Shown here piece by piece: positions 11,651-23,532 of a DNA stretch of 64,000 nucleotides. The first letter of the stretch is position 1; each line of letters begins with the position of its first letter. The notes under the pieces are model-generated. The model searched no databases. It was not told where the DNA came from and worked only from the letters and a program-made list of their open reading frames with translations. The stretch covers positions 1 to 64,000 of the forward strand of contig JAADVB010000007.1 of NCBI GenBank assembly GCA_023334545.1, in the 5' to 3' direction. This stretch comes from Salisapilia sapeloensis (lineage: Eukaryota; Oomycota; Peronosporomycetes; Peronosporales; Salisapiliaceae). The position numbers and the translations under genes are program-made.

Positions 11651-11976
11651 CACGGGAATTCTTATAGTTTATTCGAGTCCTCTTGAAGATCGGAAGCGCC
11701 AGATTGTAAGGTTGCAACATACGCTAATTCGACGAATGACTTGCTGTTAAAATGCAACTTTTTCTAGACTGGCGAATGAAGTGTACGGTTCTTATTTTCG
11801 ACCAATCACAACTACCGACTTGGCTGCAGCCAAATGTCTATTGCGGTTTGTATAGGTGTAATTTTCGACACGACAAAAAGCGGACGACGAGCGATAGCGA
11901 GGGAGAAGCAGAAGCACCTCTTCGTTCGAGCCCCCTTGCATAAGATAAAGGTAACAGCGTACGGACGAAAACTAGG

Positions 11977-12843
11977 ATGAGTGCCCAGAACAAGGAATAC
12001 AAATTGGTACGAAAGAGATTGTGTGTGTCTGTGAATTGGTGGAAATGGCTGACATTGGAACGACCAGGTCGTGCTTGGAAGTGGAGGTGTGGGCAAGTCG
12101 GCCCTCACGATTCGACTCGTGACGGATAACTTCCTCGAGGACTATGACCCGACGATCGGTACGTTATCCTCCTAGGTTCTGTGTGCTACAAGAGTGATGC
12201 TGATGAACATGACAATGGCAGAGGACAGCTACCGGAAGCAAAGTGTGATTGACAACCAATCTGCTTTGCTCGACATTCTCGATACGGCCGGCCAAGAAGA
12301 ATATACGTCCATGCAAGACCAGGTACACGCTCTCTCTTCCTCGCATTTGGTGTAAACTATCGAGAGGCACTAACATGGTGAAACTTTCTCGATGATACAG
12401 TGGATGCGTGAAGGCAAAGGATTCTTACTCGTCTACTCCATCACCAGTCGCAGTACCTTCGATGACATTGCGACCTTCAAAGACAAGATTCTACGTGCAA
12501 AAGACGTCGACAACGTCCCCATGTACTCGCTTCTTCTTCACACAACCTTCGTGCAACCTGATGTACTCATCCTGCCTCTTGTAGTGTCCTCGTCGGGAAT
12601 AAGTGCGATTTGGAGGACCAGCGTGCTGTGTCGGCTGCGGAAGGCCGCGATTTGGCACGCCGATGGGGATGCTTCTTCATGGAGACGAGTGCCAAGGAAC
12701 GGATAAACAATGAAGAGTGTTTCTATCAGGTCGTTCGAGAGATTCGAAAGTCGGAAGCGCCCGCTCGGCCTGTGCAGCAAAAGCCCGCGTCGAAAGCGAC
12801 TCGAGGCAAAGACAAGAAAGACAAGAAGTGTTCGATTCTCTAG
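11977..12843 (+). CDS. Ras family small GTPase
   Basis: Five exons: 11977-12006, 12068-12158, 12222-12322, 12401-12522, 12585-12843; introns 61-78 nt; 200 aa. All G boxes are intact: GSGGVGKS (P-loop), YDPTIEDSY (switch I), DTAGQEEY (switch II), NKCD, and ETSAK. The protein ends in a lysine-rich tail and the CAAX box CSIL, so it should be prenylated and membrane bound. It is closest to the Ras/Rap branch by its effector loop. Position 61-equivalent Gln is present, so GTP hydrolysis should be normal. Signalling partners cannot be inferred. Confidence 0.95.
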
Positions 12844-12942
12844 ATTCGTCTTCTTTCCGAGATTTTTCCCATCCTCTTCCTCTCTTCTTTAGACCAACAT
12901 GACATCCGTTTCTCTCTTTCTCTCGTCTTGTCTTGCTTCCAT

Positions 12943-14580
12943 CTACTCGAGCGACACGTTATAGGCAGAGTAGCCTTCACCAGATATCTCATGATCGACA
13001 TCCAAGTACGACGGAATGTCCACTGGGACGTTCGCGCCAGACGCTTGGACGTGCAGAATGCTCAGACCAGACACACGCTCCGGTTCCTTATACACGTGGA
13101 TCTGGTACGATTGGTTCTTGTCTAAAAAGCAGATCCGCTGCTGTTTAATGACCTGACGCGTCGGATCGGCTCGATGACGAACGGCGTACGAGTACTCTCG
13201 CGCACTTAGCACGCGCTTCAAGTGGACACTAGAGGCAGTTTAGTACACGATCGAGACCATGCAAGCAAGTACGTACGCTTCGCCCGAGCTGAGGTACCGG
13301 ACTGTCGTCATGCCATAGGCTGGGATTCCATACTGCGACCGACAGCGAACAAAAGAGTAGTCCTTGTGATCCTTACTCGCTACGGAATCGTTAGTACGTA
13401 TGCTTTGACGATTTATAAGACATAATACCGTTTGTTTCCGGCTTGAGGTATACTTTCTCCACTTCAAAGTCTTCGTGATAGATTGGAATGTCACTCGACT
13501 TGGGTGGAGACTTCAAAAGGTACTTTCGAGGAGCCTACTCAAGCGATGAATACAACCTTTCGACTACCATCTGATAAGATACAATCGACCTTGACAGTCG
13601 TCGGAATACCACACAACTCGGCAGCTGTGTCCACAAGACGCTGCATCTTGCCTTCAAATCCAGTCGAATTATCTATCCTTCCGCATGAAAAGCATGTCGT
13701 AGCTAGCATATTTCTATCCAAAGTACCGAAGATATAGAGCTTTGGATGGCCGATCCAGGCGTTGCGCGTGCGAGCATCGACCGCTCGCGCTTCTTCCACG
13801 GATTCGATGCGAACGCCATTGTTGTCCAGTGTATAATACTTTTCAGCACCGTCTGCCGCAGTGACGAGGTGGAAGATGGCAATGTAACGTCTACAGGGCT
13901 TTATAATTAGGATCGAGTAGACGCATCAAGTAGGTACAACGCACGTGTCCCGAAGCGTGACGGTGTCCAAATCGTGCTGGTTCTTAATTTCTTCCCACTG
14001 TTCCTCCGTGACGTAGGCGGATCCGTCCATGGCTCCTCGGTCACAGAGGAGGACGCATGGCTTTCCACTGTCTTGTGCCAAGGAGTAGAACGAGTCTTCC
14101 AAAGACATTTGGAGCTTGAGGATTTGCCATTGGAAGTTGATAATATCCTTTTCTTTCAAGTCACTAATTTCAGTGGTTAGTATGCTGTGCAAAACGGATG
14201 CCGCAGCTCTTCGGCGCATGGAAAGCAGAAATAGATAGCTCGAAAGCTTTTGGATAGTCTAGATCGAACGTACAGGAAGAATGCACCACCAGTTTGAAGT
14301 AATGTAGACGCTTCTGGAACGACATATACGCGGAACCCACGATCGCTAGTAGAGGAGATGAGTATCACATCGTAGAAACGTTGCAATGAGATGTGCACCG
14401 AAAGAAAGTCGAGAGGCGATCGAGGGAAGTCGTTTTCCCAGCACAAGGTCCACCTGTCAGCACGAATTTATATATAGGTGCTTCCTCTCCCTTTCCTGCG
14501 TGCAAAGAGCTCATCATCGGAGGCTCCTCCCCATTCACCGGCTCGCGGCAGTCCTGAGACCATCGTCGCGTAAGGCTCAT
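12943..14580 (-). CDS. TTD14-like ATPase/GTPase with AAA_28 and CYTH-like regions
   Basis: Eight exons: 14399-14580, 14274-14345, 13945-14184, 13727-13890, 13590-13672, 13429-13534, 13277-13379, 12943-13228; introns 48-89 nt; 411 aa. The first exon has a Walker A (TGGPCAGKTTSLDRL), followed by FRVYVVPEASTLLQTGGAFF, the LLCDRGAMDGSAYV Walker B region, HLVTAADGAEKYYT and AWIGHPKLYIFDNSTGFEGK. The second half resembles the CYTH-like part (VLSAREYSYAVRHRADP, QQRICFLDKNQSYQIHVYKE). The order matches the Drosophila TTD14 family, described for TRPL channel transport and binding GTP and phosphatidylinositol phosphate. The role in this organism is unknown. Every junction preserves frame. Confidence 0.85.
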
Positions 14581-14725
14581 CGTCGATCAATTCTGATGGA
14601 AATGAGTCGCCGAGCGCATTTATCAGATCGCACAACGATTGGTCTTCCTGATCTTTAAATGCGCCTGCTGTCAGCCGAAACAGCCGTTTCAAGCGAGGTG
14701 AATGTGAGGATCTTGAAAGGGCGCA

Positions 14726-15133
14726 ATGGATGTGACCACGCCGGCGTTCGTGGCGGCGTTGAGGAAGGCAGTCAAGGGTACGCTTAGTGATAATGAAACT
14801 GCTGTCTTGTTAAAGGATGTCATGCCTGTGCTTATTAAAGGTATACCTTTGTGTACATCCGTTGCATGCTAGTAAAATATAAAACGATGTGTAGGTCTGG
14901 AGGACTTGGCACGTGCGAATGAAGAGATTACGACTGATATGAGCAGTGAGCGTTGCTTGAGGGATATCAAGCCTCTAGACTACCTTGCGAGATATCTCTA
15001 TCGACATAATCCGCGCCACAAGAAACCTGTAAGACCTTTTTTCTTCTTTCTATCGAGAATCCTAGGGCTAATGATGCTTCAGACAATGGAAATAGAGCAG
15101 CTACAAGAGTACATGAAGAGTTTAGAATCGTAG
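14726..15133 (+). CDS. Small Dpy-30-like protein
   Basis: Three exons: 14726-14840, 14895-15028, 15083-15133; 99 aa. The middle exon has CLRDIKPLDYLARYLYRHNP, which fits the Dpy-30 dimerisation motif (L..L...P.DYLA.YL...NP). Dpy-30 motif proteins act in Set1/MLL-type methyltransferase complexes or as docking units in flagella; either is possible. The N-terminal part (TPAFVAALRKAVKGTLSDNE) is helical and not recognised. Short introns of 54 nt each flank exon 2. Confidence 0.7.
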
Positions 15134-15164
15134 CTCTAGAGTAAAGTCGATGAATCACGTTGTA

Positions 15165-16272
15165 TTAAGAGCTTCCGAAAGGTACGCCTTCTTCCGTGTC
15201 GAGCATCGGCAGGTCATCCAGGACCATTTCCAATTGCTCATCCGTGTTATTCAGCATCTGCTGCTCGAGCATACGTTCGTCGATACCCATCGAGCTACTT
15301 GCGTTTTCTTTTGGAGCTGACGTCGTCTGCGTCGATGGTTCCGGTTTCGCTGGTTCTGGAGTCGGCTGGCGGCTAGTGTCAGGAGACGATGACGGCGCAG
15401 ACGTAGGAGTCTTGTACGCCTGACCATCCGACTTGGTGGGAGGAGATGACGACGGAGGGGTCTTCATGTTCTAGTGGCGATTGAATTCCCTGACTCATGT
15501 GTGTCGCACATTCGTAAAAGATCAAATGTACCTTTGGTGGTGGCTCTGAAAGCAATTCTAGTGGTGCATCCAGATGCTGCCGAACGCTACGAGTCATACG
15601 ACCCATCTCCACTGCTCCTCGCTTTCGTCCTTTGTATGTGTAAGTCGGTGTGGACCAGGATAGGCGCAGACAGAGCTCAATGACGTACCTTTGGATTTAC
15701 GATTTGCACGACTCTGTAGTGCTTCTGTCGGTTTCTAAGGTCAGGCAGCAATCCCGTGAGTCCAGTCAATATGTGTTTCCTCATTGTAATATGTACCTCT
15801 TGATCTAAATCGGTTCAGCGTCAGTAAAAACAGTCATTAATATCCACGCATATGCACTTCCTAGATGAAAAATCCTACTAGTAGAGATATCATACCTGGC
15901 ACCCACTTACGAAGCGTAAGGTGGCCGACCGTCTTGACCTGCTTGCTCCACTTGCGGCATCGCAGGTCGCTCGTCGCGACGGCCATGCTGTTTCCGACTT
16001 GTATTTATTTTTTGTCGTACTTGCTTTTCGTATATTCCAATAAAGTTCAAAATAAACGTACTTGATCGAAGCAATCGAGCTTTAGCGGGTGGAGCGTCAG
16101 TAACCTCAGTCATCATACCTCGTCTTAGTTCTACCGATCTGCTTTCGATAGATGGGTCGAACACAATACGAGAAAAGAGTAAGCTCGGCATCACTCTTAC
16201 CACTTCGTTTCCAATTTCATACTGTACCCGATCAAGTGGTACATAGACCGTGAGCTCTCTGGACTCCATCAT
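15165..16272 (-). CDS. BCL7-like protein, candidate SWI/SNF-associated subunit
   Basis: Six exons: 16062-16272, 15896-15997, 15797-15804, 15689-15734, 15532-15629, 15165-15470; 256 aa. Exon 2 holds the family signature CRKWSKQVKTVGHLTLRKWV, similar to the [20 protein letters not shown] block at the N-terminus of animal BCL7 proteins. Here it lies at about residues 83-105, after an unrecognised N-terminal part. Exon 3 is only 8 nt; skipping it puts a stop codon in exon 4. The tail is rich in Ser, Thr and Pro and ends acidic. BCL7 proteins belong to SWI/SNF remodellers in animals; a chromatin role here is inference. It is head to head with the START gene, 51 bp apart. Confidence 0.7.
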
Positions 16273-16323
16273 TTCGTCTGAGCCTACGGACAATTGAATT
16301 TCGTCAATAGACCAGAAGCGATC
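16273..16323. promoter_or_regulatory. 51-bp bidirectional spacer, BCL7-like and START genes
   Basis: Only 51 bp separate the two divergent start codons (16272 minus, 16324 plus). Both 5' leaders and promoter elements must be within this spacer or overlap coding sequence. Confidence 0.6.
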
Positions 16324-17667
16324 ATGGCGTTGGCAGCATACGATCGCCTTCCAGAGAGACTGATGCTCACTGAAGACGAATCTGAGGCCTTTCGACACCA
16401 AGCTGGCGAACTGATATCGGAGACCGTCGAGGCATTCGAACGATTCGTGGACGACGGTCGACAGTTTTCACCATCGGATTGGAAGGTAGTCAAGAAAAGT
16501 GGCCGATTTACTGCATATCGAGACCGGTCACTTCGTAGTCGCGATCGACAAGAAGAGAGCTTTGTCTACACTGACCCTTCCATGCCAGAGTTGATTCCCT
16601 CACTGCGAGGGGTAGACGCAGATGTCTCGCTTCGGTCGAACTATAGCACGGTCTCTAGTCGCTATAGTCAATCCATGTTATCCTCTAAACCATCGCACAT
16701 GCCAGCTCTAGTCGCGTCTGGTACGGTTGATGGGACCGTGAATGAGTATCTACTCGGGACGCTAACGGATACGTCTACTCATCTACATCACGACTACTTT
16801 CGCAAAGTTTACATGGAAAATGATTTTGATTGCTGGAAAGTCTTGGCCGTGCTCGAGAGTCCATCCATGAATAGTTGCTTTCAGTATCTACGGATCATTT
16901 GGGCGGCAACAAGTCGTCCGATTCAGGACAAAATCGTATCGCCACGAGATTTTCTCATTCTGGAAGCGACCGGAACGCGGCCTGATCCGACCGGTAGTGG
17001 ACATCCACTTGGGTACCACCTGGGTCATACCATCTCTACCGATCAGATTCAACCATTTCCTCGAGTCATTCGCGCGGAGTTTTCCTTTTGTCATATCTTG
17101 CGACAAACGACATCAGATACGGTGGAAATGTATTCCCCAGGCTTTGTCAATCCATTCGGCAGAGTATTAGACGCGATGGCTTTGCACGTATCCATTCGAA
17201 TATTGTTCTCTACACCGACATTTATTGAAGCCGGCCGACGAAAGAAGCTTCAGTGGTTCACGGAACGAGTACAAGAAGATAAGAGGGAAATGGTGAAGAA
17301 GACAGAACGACTATCACGAAAGGATCCGGCCTATTGCAAATCCTGCGATAAGCGCATGAACAAAATCAAACCTTTGAAAGCAAAACGCCTATGTCAAATC
17401 TGCTCTGCCGTACGTGTCTACAGGCGCAAGCTCCAAAGCATTCTCAAATTAATGTTTCTGGTAACGTAGGTTGTCTGCTCCAAGTGTGGCATCATCAAGA
17501 CGTTGGTCCTAGGAGACGCCAAGCACGGATTCAGTCATGCTCCCCAACGCTTTTGCAAGGACTGCGTCAACCACGTCTACAAGTTGTCTGCCGAAGTCAT
17601 CGCGCTGGCGTCCACAGGCCCGATGCCAAGTGTCTCGTATAAAGTGCACGATAGCCGTTCCAAGTAG
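16324..17667 (+). CDS. START domain protein with C-terminal FYVE-like zinc region
   Basis: Two exons: 16324-17409 and 17470-17667; 427 aa from ATG 16324 (MALAAYDRLPERLML). The middle fits a START lipid-binding fold, for example DYFRKVYMENDFDCWKVLAV and QDKIVSPRDFLILEATG. The C-terminus has paired cysteines: CKSCDKRM, CQIC, then across the intron CSKCGIIK and FCKDC, an FYVE-like zinc pattern. START plus FYVE-like proteins form a large family in oomycetes, probably acting at phosphoinositide-rich membranes. Lipid specificity is unknown. The intron (GTACGT...ACGTAG, 60 nt) falls inside the zinc region. Confidence 0.88.
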
Positions 17668-18147
17668 GTACCTTCAATCTGGCGTTTGCACGTTAGTTAG
17701 CAATACGATGCAGCAGCGACCGTCAAGCCAGATAGTCTAGGTGATGGGAGCACTCGTGAACGCACTCTTGCGTACTCGCCCAAAGCTGCCGCGCGGAGCA
17801 GAAGAGGCGAAGGACGGACCTCGATCTCATAATATATATTAACATTGCTCTTGTGGTTTGTATGCACTCTGACGTCTGTTTTCCTTGACGTTTTCAGTGG
17901 CAAAAAGAAACACAAAAAACTTTTTTCCGAGAGCAGACCAGAGCCGTAGTAGAGCGCCGTGCCGAGTACAGCACTTCCTCTACATCGCCCTTGAGCATAT
18001 TTCGTAGAGTCTAGTACGTTCTGACACGGCCATTCATTCGTACGCCACCGTCCATTCTTCTCTTGACCGTGTACAACACTTTTTCCGCATCGTTTCTTTA
18101 CGCGCCGACCTGGCACTTGTTCCCTATCGTCCTACCAACTCTTCAGC
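17668..18147. other. Intergenic region upstream of the REC-kinase gene
   Basis: 480 bp between two plus-strand genes. A minus-strand open frame over 17697-18116 begins at a non-ATG codon and has no domain; I treat it as chance. The stretch before 18148 is pyrimidine-rich, as expected near a transcription start. Confidence 0.5.
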
Positions 18148-20940
18148 ATGGATCCGTCTGAAGTCTCTGTCCTCGTGGTTGAAGACGATGAATTCACGCG
18201 CGTCGCCACGCTAGACATTCTCCGTTCCTGTCGTTATCAAGTAAGCATGATTTCTTCTATATGGTATAGAATATCTTGTTGATCGCGTCGCTACTAGGTG
18301 CAATCGGTCGATGATGGAAAGCAGGCACTTGATTTGCTACAGAACAACCATGGAAAGATCGATCTCGTCTTATGCGACGTCATGCTACCCGTCTTGAACG
18401 GCATTCAGCTGCTCGATGCGTTGCAGTCCGACGAAAACTCTGCGACGCTTGGGCACATTCCTGTTGTCATGACATCCTCCAACGAAGAAATGGATGTCGT
18501 CACGTCCTGTCTTAGTCGTGGTGCGAAAGACTACCTCATCAAGCCCATCCAAGTCAACACAGCCAAGACGCTCGTGCGCCACGTATGGCTCAGTCGAAAA
18601 CTTGAGAAACATGCGCCGAAAACCCTGTGGAAAGACATTGAGGTCATTCGTCGTATTGGCAAAGGCACCCACGGCACCGTTCAACTCGCTCGACGCAAGG
18701 TCGACGGAGCGGTGGTGGCCGTTAAACGTGTCAAACTGTCTGAAATTAGCGAGAACGGCCGAAAGCAGGCGGATAACGAGGTCATTCTGCTCAAGTCGCT
18801 GTATCACGTGAACATCGTGCGTTTTTACGACCATTTCCTGGCAGACGACGACCTTAACATTGTCATGGAATATGCGGACGGCGGCAATCTTCGGCAATTA
18901 GTGAAACGTCGTGTGAAAGATGGCATGGGTCCATTCCACGAATCGACGATCCTGTCATGGTTTGCTCAACTGGTGCTCGCCGTGTCCTACATTCACGGCA
19001 AGAACGTGCTCCATCGTGATTTAAAGGCACAAAATGTGTTCTTGACGCGTCGAAATGTGGTTAAATTGGGTGATTTTGGTATTTCCAAGGCACTTTCAGG
19101 AGATGAATCTGCCAATACTGCGTGCGGTACGCCTGAGAGCATGTCTCCTGAAATCTGCCGAGGTGAGCCGTATGGTAAAAAGTCGGACATTTGGAGTCTC
19201 GGATGTATCTTGTACGAAATGATCAACCTCGCCAGACCTTTTGAAGCATCCACTCTGCCTGAAATCTTCCAGAAAATTTGCAAGGGTGAATACCCACCCA
19301 TTCCAAACGGATTTTCACGTGAACTTCGACTGCTGGTGCAACTCATGCTGCAGCAAGACCAGTCGAAACGACCTTCGATTGAAGATATCTGTCGCTTTCC
19401 GTTCGTCCAGGCGCCAATCCAAGCGTTCTTGAACCAGCACGTTGCAGAGTTCCAAGAAGCTTTAGAGCTCGAAGCCAAGTTGCATCAACCGAATCGGAAT
19501 ACACAAAGCTCGGATGAGAACATGAACGCTCCGGCTAGTGTGAGTGAACAGTCTGGCGTGAGTGAGAACGCGACCGACGGTTCGAATAGTGAACAAGATG
19601 CGCCGAACAGTGTCGGAATCGGTCAATTCCAACCACCAGGATCCGTCGGTCGAAAGCAAATGCCTGGTGATCCGATGGAAGCAGTGAATGAAAAGTTTGC
19701 TCCTGCACCACTACGAGGTGAGGACAACGCGAATAGTCATTTGGCCGACTCGGCGATGGCATCTGCTGTCGTCGGTCTATCGGTTGAGTCGACGCCAGGT
19801 TTCCATCACCAAGCAAGCATGGACATTTCGTCCGACGTGAACCCTGGCATGGAAGACTCTGTTCTAGATGAAGTGCGAGCGCAACTGACCGTCGGATCCA
19901 TCCGCATCGGGTTCTTTACGACACATGCGAACTGTGTGTCCGCGACGGAACTCGTTGGCGTCCTCCATCGTCAGTTTGGAAAGACCGCGAAACAAGCTGG
20001 TGACTTGCTTCGACAGTACGTGTCCGCAGGAGACTTGCAAGTCGTTGCTGCGGAAGACCTTGATGCTCCAGACCTAGAACGACCGGACACGTTACTGCGT
20101 TTCCGCGTCGATGATGACAGCGTCCCGTTGAACCAACGCTATGCCTGTCCAGAGGAAATGAAAGGACAGAGCGCAATGGAGACTGCACTTAGTGTGCGTG
20201 AAGCCATGGCGGAGCTGCATGCGATGGATGAGTTCCCGTCCCGCATCTCGATGGGATTCCAGAAAGAAGACCAAGAGGCGCCTCCGTTCCACGCAGCGAT
20301 CTGTCGCCAGTACCGCAAGTTTGTTCGTTTGTCGAACGCCTTGCAGCACGTTGACATGAGCACGTTGCCGAAACACGAACGTCAGGCGTTCTTTATCAAT
20401 GTCTTCAACACGCAGGCTCTCCACGCTCTGATTGAGTTCGGTCGACCGGAGACGTTGAATGCCGTTCGAACGTTTGAAAGAGAAGCTAGATACGCGGTGG
20501 GCGGCCTGCTCTTCTCTCTCAGCGACATCAAGCACGGCATCCTTCGATGCAACAGGAAACCTCCGGCGAACTATTGGGAACGCCAGCTCCACGCGCAAGA
20601 CGCGCGGCTGCACTATATGCTGCACATTCGCGACCCGCGTAGTCTGCTTGTGCTGGTGGACTGCTCGGAGCCGGTGCCGCCACCAGAAGACGTTCCGATC
20701 CTCAAGCCTGGACGCACGGATACGGAGCTGGAGGAACAGGCGATGCGGTTTTGCTCGGAGAAGGTGGGTGTGGACCAGGACGCGATGGAGGTGTGGCTGC
20801 CGCGTCTGTTCCGGACGTTCCGAGACGACTTTGGCGCGTCGGAAGCTGAGATGGTGAGCTGGTTGGCTCAGTATATGGACGACGCGCCGAATGACTTGTA
20901 CAACTACAAGGTCAAGTTCCAAGCTGGGAGAGCAATGTAG
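18148..20940 (+). CDS. Receiver-NEK-like kinase-DEP-DUF547 fusion protein
   Basis: Two exons: 18148-18240 and 18298-20940; 911 aa. Residues 9-125 are a response-regulator receiver: acidic pair in LVVEDDE, phospho-Asp in LVLCDVMLP, switch Thr/Ser in VVMTSSN, and Lys in DYLIKP. Residues 144-400 are a Ser/Thr kinase near the NEK group: GKGTHGTV, VAVKRV, HRDLKAQN, LGDFGISK, GTPESMSPE. A Gln/Ser-rich linker leads to a DEP-like domain (about 552-640). A DUF547 domain follows (about 690-830), including PKHERQAFFINVFNTQALHA. The layout suggests phosphorelay input controlling a kinase at a membrane; that is inference. All key receiver and kinase residues look intact. Confidence 0.92.
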
Positions 20941-22091
20941 GAGACTGCACAGGACTTTGATTGCATTTCGTCATAAGAAACATGGAAAAACGTAGGACGA
21001 GTTGGTGTGTTTTAACAAGGTGGAGGATGTCTGTATTGGGCAGAGCGAGTTGGAAGTGGACGGTGCGGAGGTCTGGTCATGACGAAATGGAGGTGAGTAG
21101 ACTAGGAAGTAAAGTGGTAGCACGTCTTTGCGTTTACTGGATGCGAATGCCATCGGATACTTGAAAAGGTGCAGGGTATCACTCTTCGGTTGTCCTGTCT
21201 GAGAGTAATTTCTCTAGTCGCACTAGGACTATCGGAAATTGAGAGACACGGTCAGATGACAAGAAGTAGAGTATTGATATGTTAAACTTCCTCTTTCTCG
21301 TTTTAGACACGAATGTATCATGATGTACGAAGTAGCTTGAAGTACTTCAAGTCCTTTTAGCGCTAATCCCCAGGAATGTTTACTTGTATGACCAGCTCAT
21401 TCTTGCCTTTCAGAAAATCGATAGAGAAAGTGCAGCATTCGTCTAGATAGATAGATGAGCATGTGCGTAGCCTGGAAGGTCACTCGGATAGCACCATGTG
21501 CTCGGACAAGAATGCAACCTCAAGTACAAATCTTTTCATTAGGAAAATTCAAAGGTAAGCTTTTTGTCTCATCCTTTGCCAGCAAATGAATTAAAGGACC
21601 GGTCGCGCTTCCTGATCTTTCAAAAGCGCTTTAGTGGAAACTTGGTGATAGCTGTCCATTTCAAAAGTATCGAAGCCCTCTACAAATTAATATATGTGTT
21701 AAAGTACGAAATATGATGTATCTTTACCATGGACAGCAAAAAAGCTTAAGAGAATAGTTGACTGCTTTAAGGATACACACATTTTAGTTATTCTTTATCT
21801 CTTCTTTGTCATCCTCTTGTTTAAAAACTTGCGTTATTTACGAGACCAAGGTGCAAGAGTAGCTACTTCTATAGCTGATAAAACGTTTTTACTAATATAT
21901 GAACATAGAAAGGTGGACACAACATCCGACAAGGCCAAAGGATCAGCCCAACAATTGATCTCGAGACCAATTTCTCGGCGAATTTCTTGTAAGTTCCCAG
22001 TCAAGCATCAGGTAACAAGACCCAAACTTTGACTACGTCATTTTCAAATTTCCATCCGAAGCGCAAGACGACATCTTTACAACCGCTCGCA
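20941..22091. other. Intergenic region between REC-kinase and SMP-30-like genes
   Basis: 1.15 kb. No open frame with an ATG and protein character, no obvious repeat or RNA gene. The open frame reaching 22032 starts at TTG and is not supported. Confidence 0.5.
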
Positions 22092-23150
22092 ATGGCAAAC
22101 GACGAGTTATTCAAGCAGGAATCTCTTAGTGTCATCAACAATTTCATTCTACCGGGATGGCTCGGAGTCTGGCTCTACCGCTATCTAACACGCCGTGGAT
22201 CACTTCCAACGGACCCGAAAGTTGTCGTGGACAATCTCTACTTTTCTGAATGCCCACGTTTCCGCAGCACTGAAAACGCCTTGTACTTTAGCGACATCTT
22301 TGGCAAGAAGGTCATCAAGTACGACTTGGAAAGCCAGTCATCAAATGTAGTGGTCGAGTCCGATGACTACACTGGTGGTATCGGATGGCTACCTGATGGC
22401 ACCATGCTCGTTGTTGGAGCTGATAAACTTCAGCTTTTGAGTGTCAAACCTGACGAGACAGAAGTAAAACCGAAGCTGTATGCCAATCTGGAAAATTGTA
22501 CAAAGCATCGAGTGAATGACATGGTGGTGGCAAGTGACGGGCAAGCGTATGTAGGGAATTATGGCTTTAACTTCTTTTCTTCGTATTCTCCGATTTCGAC
22601 GACCCTTGTGAAAGTCGATACAGACCAGAACGTGACAGTGGAGTCGACACGGATGCTATTTCCAAATGGAAGCGTTATTACGCCAGATGGGAAAACGTTG
22701 TTAGTTGCAGAAACATTCCGTGCATCCATCGCTGCATTCGACATTAACGCCGACGGATCCTTGTCCAATCGACGCGAATGGGCCAACATTGGTCTTCCTC
22801 CCGATGGCATTACACTAGACGCAGAAGGTTGTGTCTGGGCAGCCATCCCACAAGTTGGTGGCTACTCAACCGCCGGTGGAATTGTTCGTGTCCAAGAAGG
22901 TGGCAAGATCCTATCATACTATGGATTCGGCGATAAAGGTATGACAGGCCATGTCGTGGCTTGCCAACTAGCAACGGATAAGAGCACTGGAAAGCACTTG
23001 CTCTTCTTCTGTGAATGCGAGAACGTCCCCAAGGAGATCATTTTCGCTATGGAAAAGCCTACAAGCAATGCGGTCGTAAAGGTGATGGAAGTCGAAGTTG
23101 GACCAGCGACCATGGAAGGCAACTCGAACTATAGTGGTGGATATTGCTAA
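22092..23150 (+). CDS. SMP-30/gluconolactonase/strictosidine-synthase-like protein
   Basis: Single exon, 352 aa from ATG 22092. A hydrophobic stretch near the N-terminus (NNFILPGWLGVWLYRYL) may anchor it. The body is a six-bladed propeller of the SMP-30 type: SECPRFRSTENALYFSDI, YTGGIGWLPDGTMLVVG, HRVNDMVVASDGQAYVGNYG, FPNGSVITPDGKTLLVAET and GLPPDGITLDAEGCVW. The repeated N-D and PDG pieces are the usual metal-site and blade motifs. The family includes calcium-dependent lactonases; substrate unknown. It stands alone between two gene-free stretches. Confidence 0.9.
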   Translation: MANDELFKQESLSVINNFILPGWLGVWLYRYLTRRGSLPTDPKVVVDNLYFSECPRFRSTENALYFSDIFGKKVIKYDLESQSSNVVVESDDYTGGIGWLPDGTMLVVGADKLQLLSVKPDETEVKPKLYANLENCTKHRVNDMVVASDGQAYVGNYGFNFFSSYSPISTTLVKVDTDQNVTVESTRMLFPNGSVITPDGKTLLVAETFRASIAAFDINADGSLSNRREWANIGLPPDGITLDAEGCVWAAIPQVGGYSTAGGIVRVQEGGKILSYYGFGDKGMTGHVVACQLATDKSTGKHLLFFCECENVPKEIIFAMEKPTSNAVVKVMEVEVGPATMEGNSNYSGGYC

Positions 23151-23532
23151 TAGGCCATGGTGTAGAAAGGGCTACGGGCTACAAATACCTTTGATTTAGT
23201 AACTCCTACTGAGCCACACAACAAATAATTTGTTTGGTGTAATTCTTGTCTCGTTTGCATTAAACGTGGTGTCTATACGTACTACATGTTTACAAGGGTA
23301 ACTATCCCTGATGACATGCAATTGGCACTCGATATACGCTATAGCTGTAACGTATACCAGTTTACCACTGCCATAGAAGCGATATAGAACTCTCCTCCCG
23401 TCAACATGCACAGGAATAGCATAAAAATCGTATATGTTCTTTAAAGATCGAGGATACATATATCCTTATATCTTTTAAAAACGAAAAAAGTAGCAACTTC
23501 ATGTATCGAAAGTCAAACCAAATCAAAACATC

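Noticed and set aside
17697-18116. Minus-strand open frame of about 139 codons upstream of the REC-kinase gene
   Set aside because: It begins at a non-ATG codon, has no domain or hydrophobic pattern, and lies in the expected promoter of the downstream gene.
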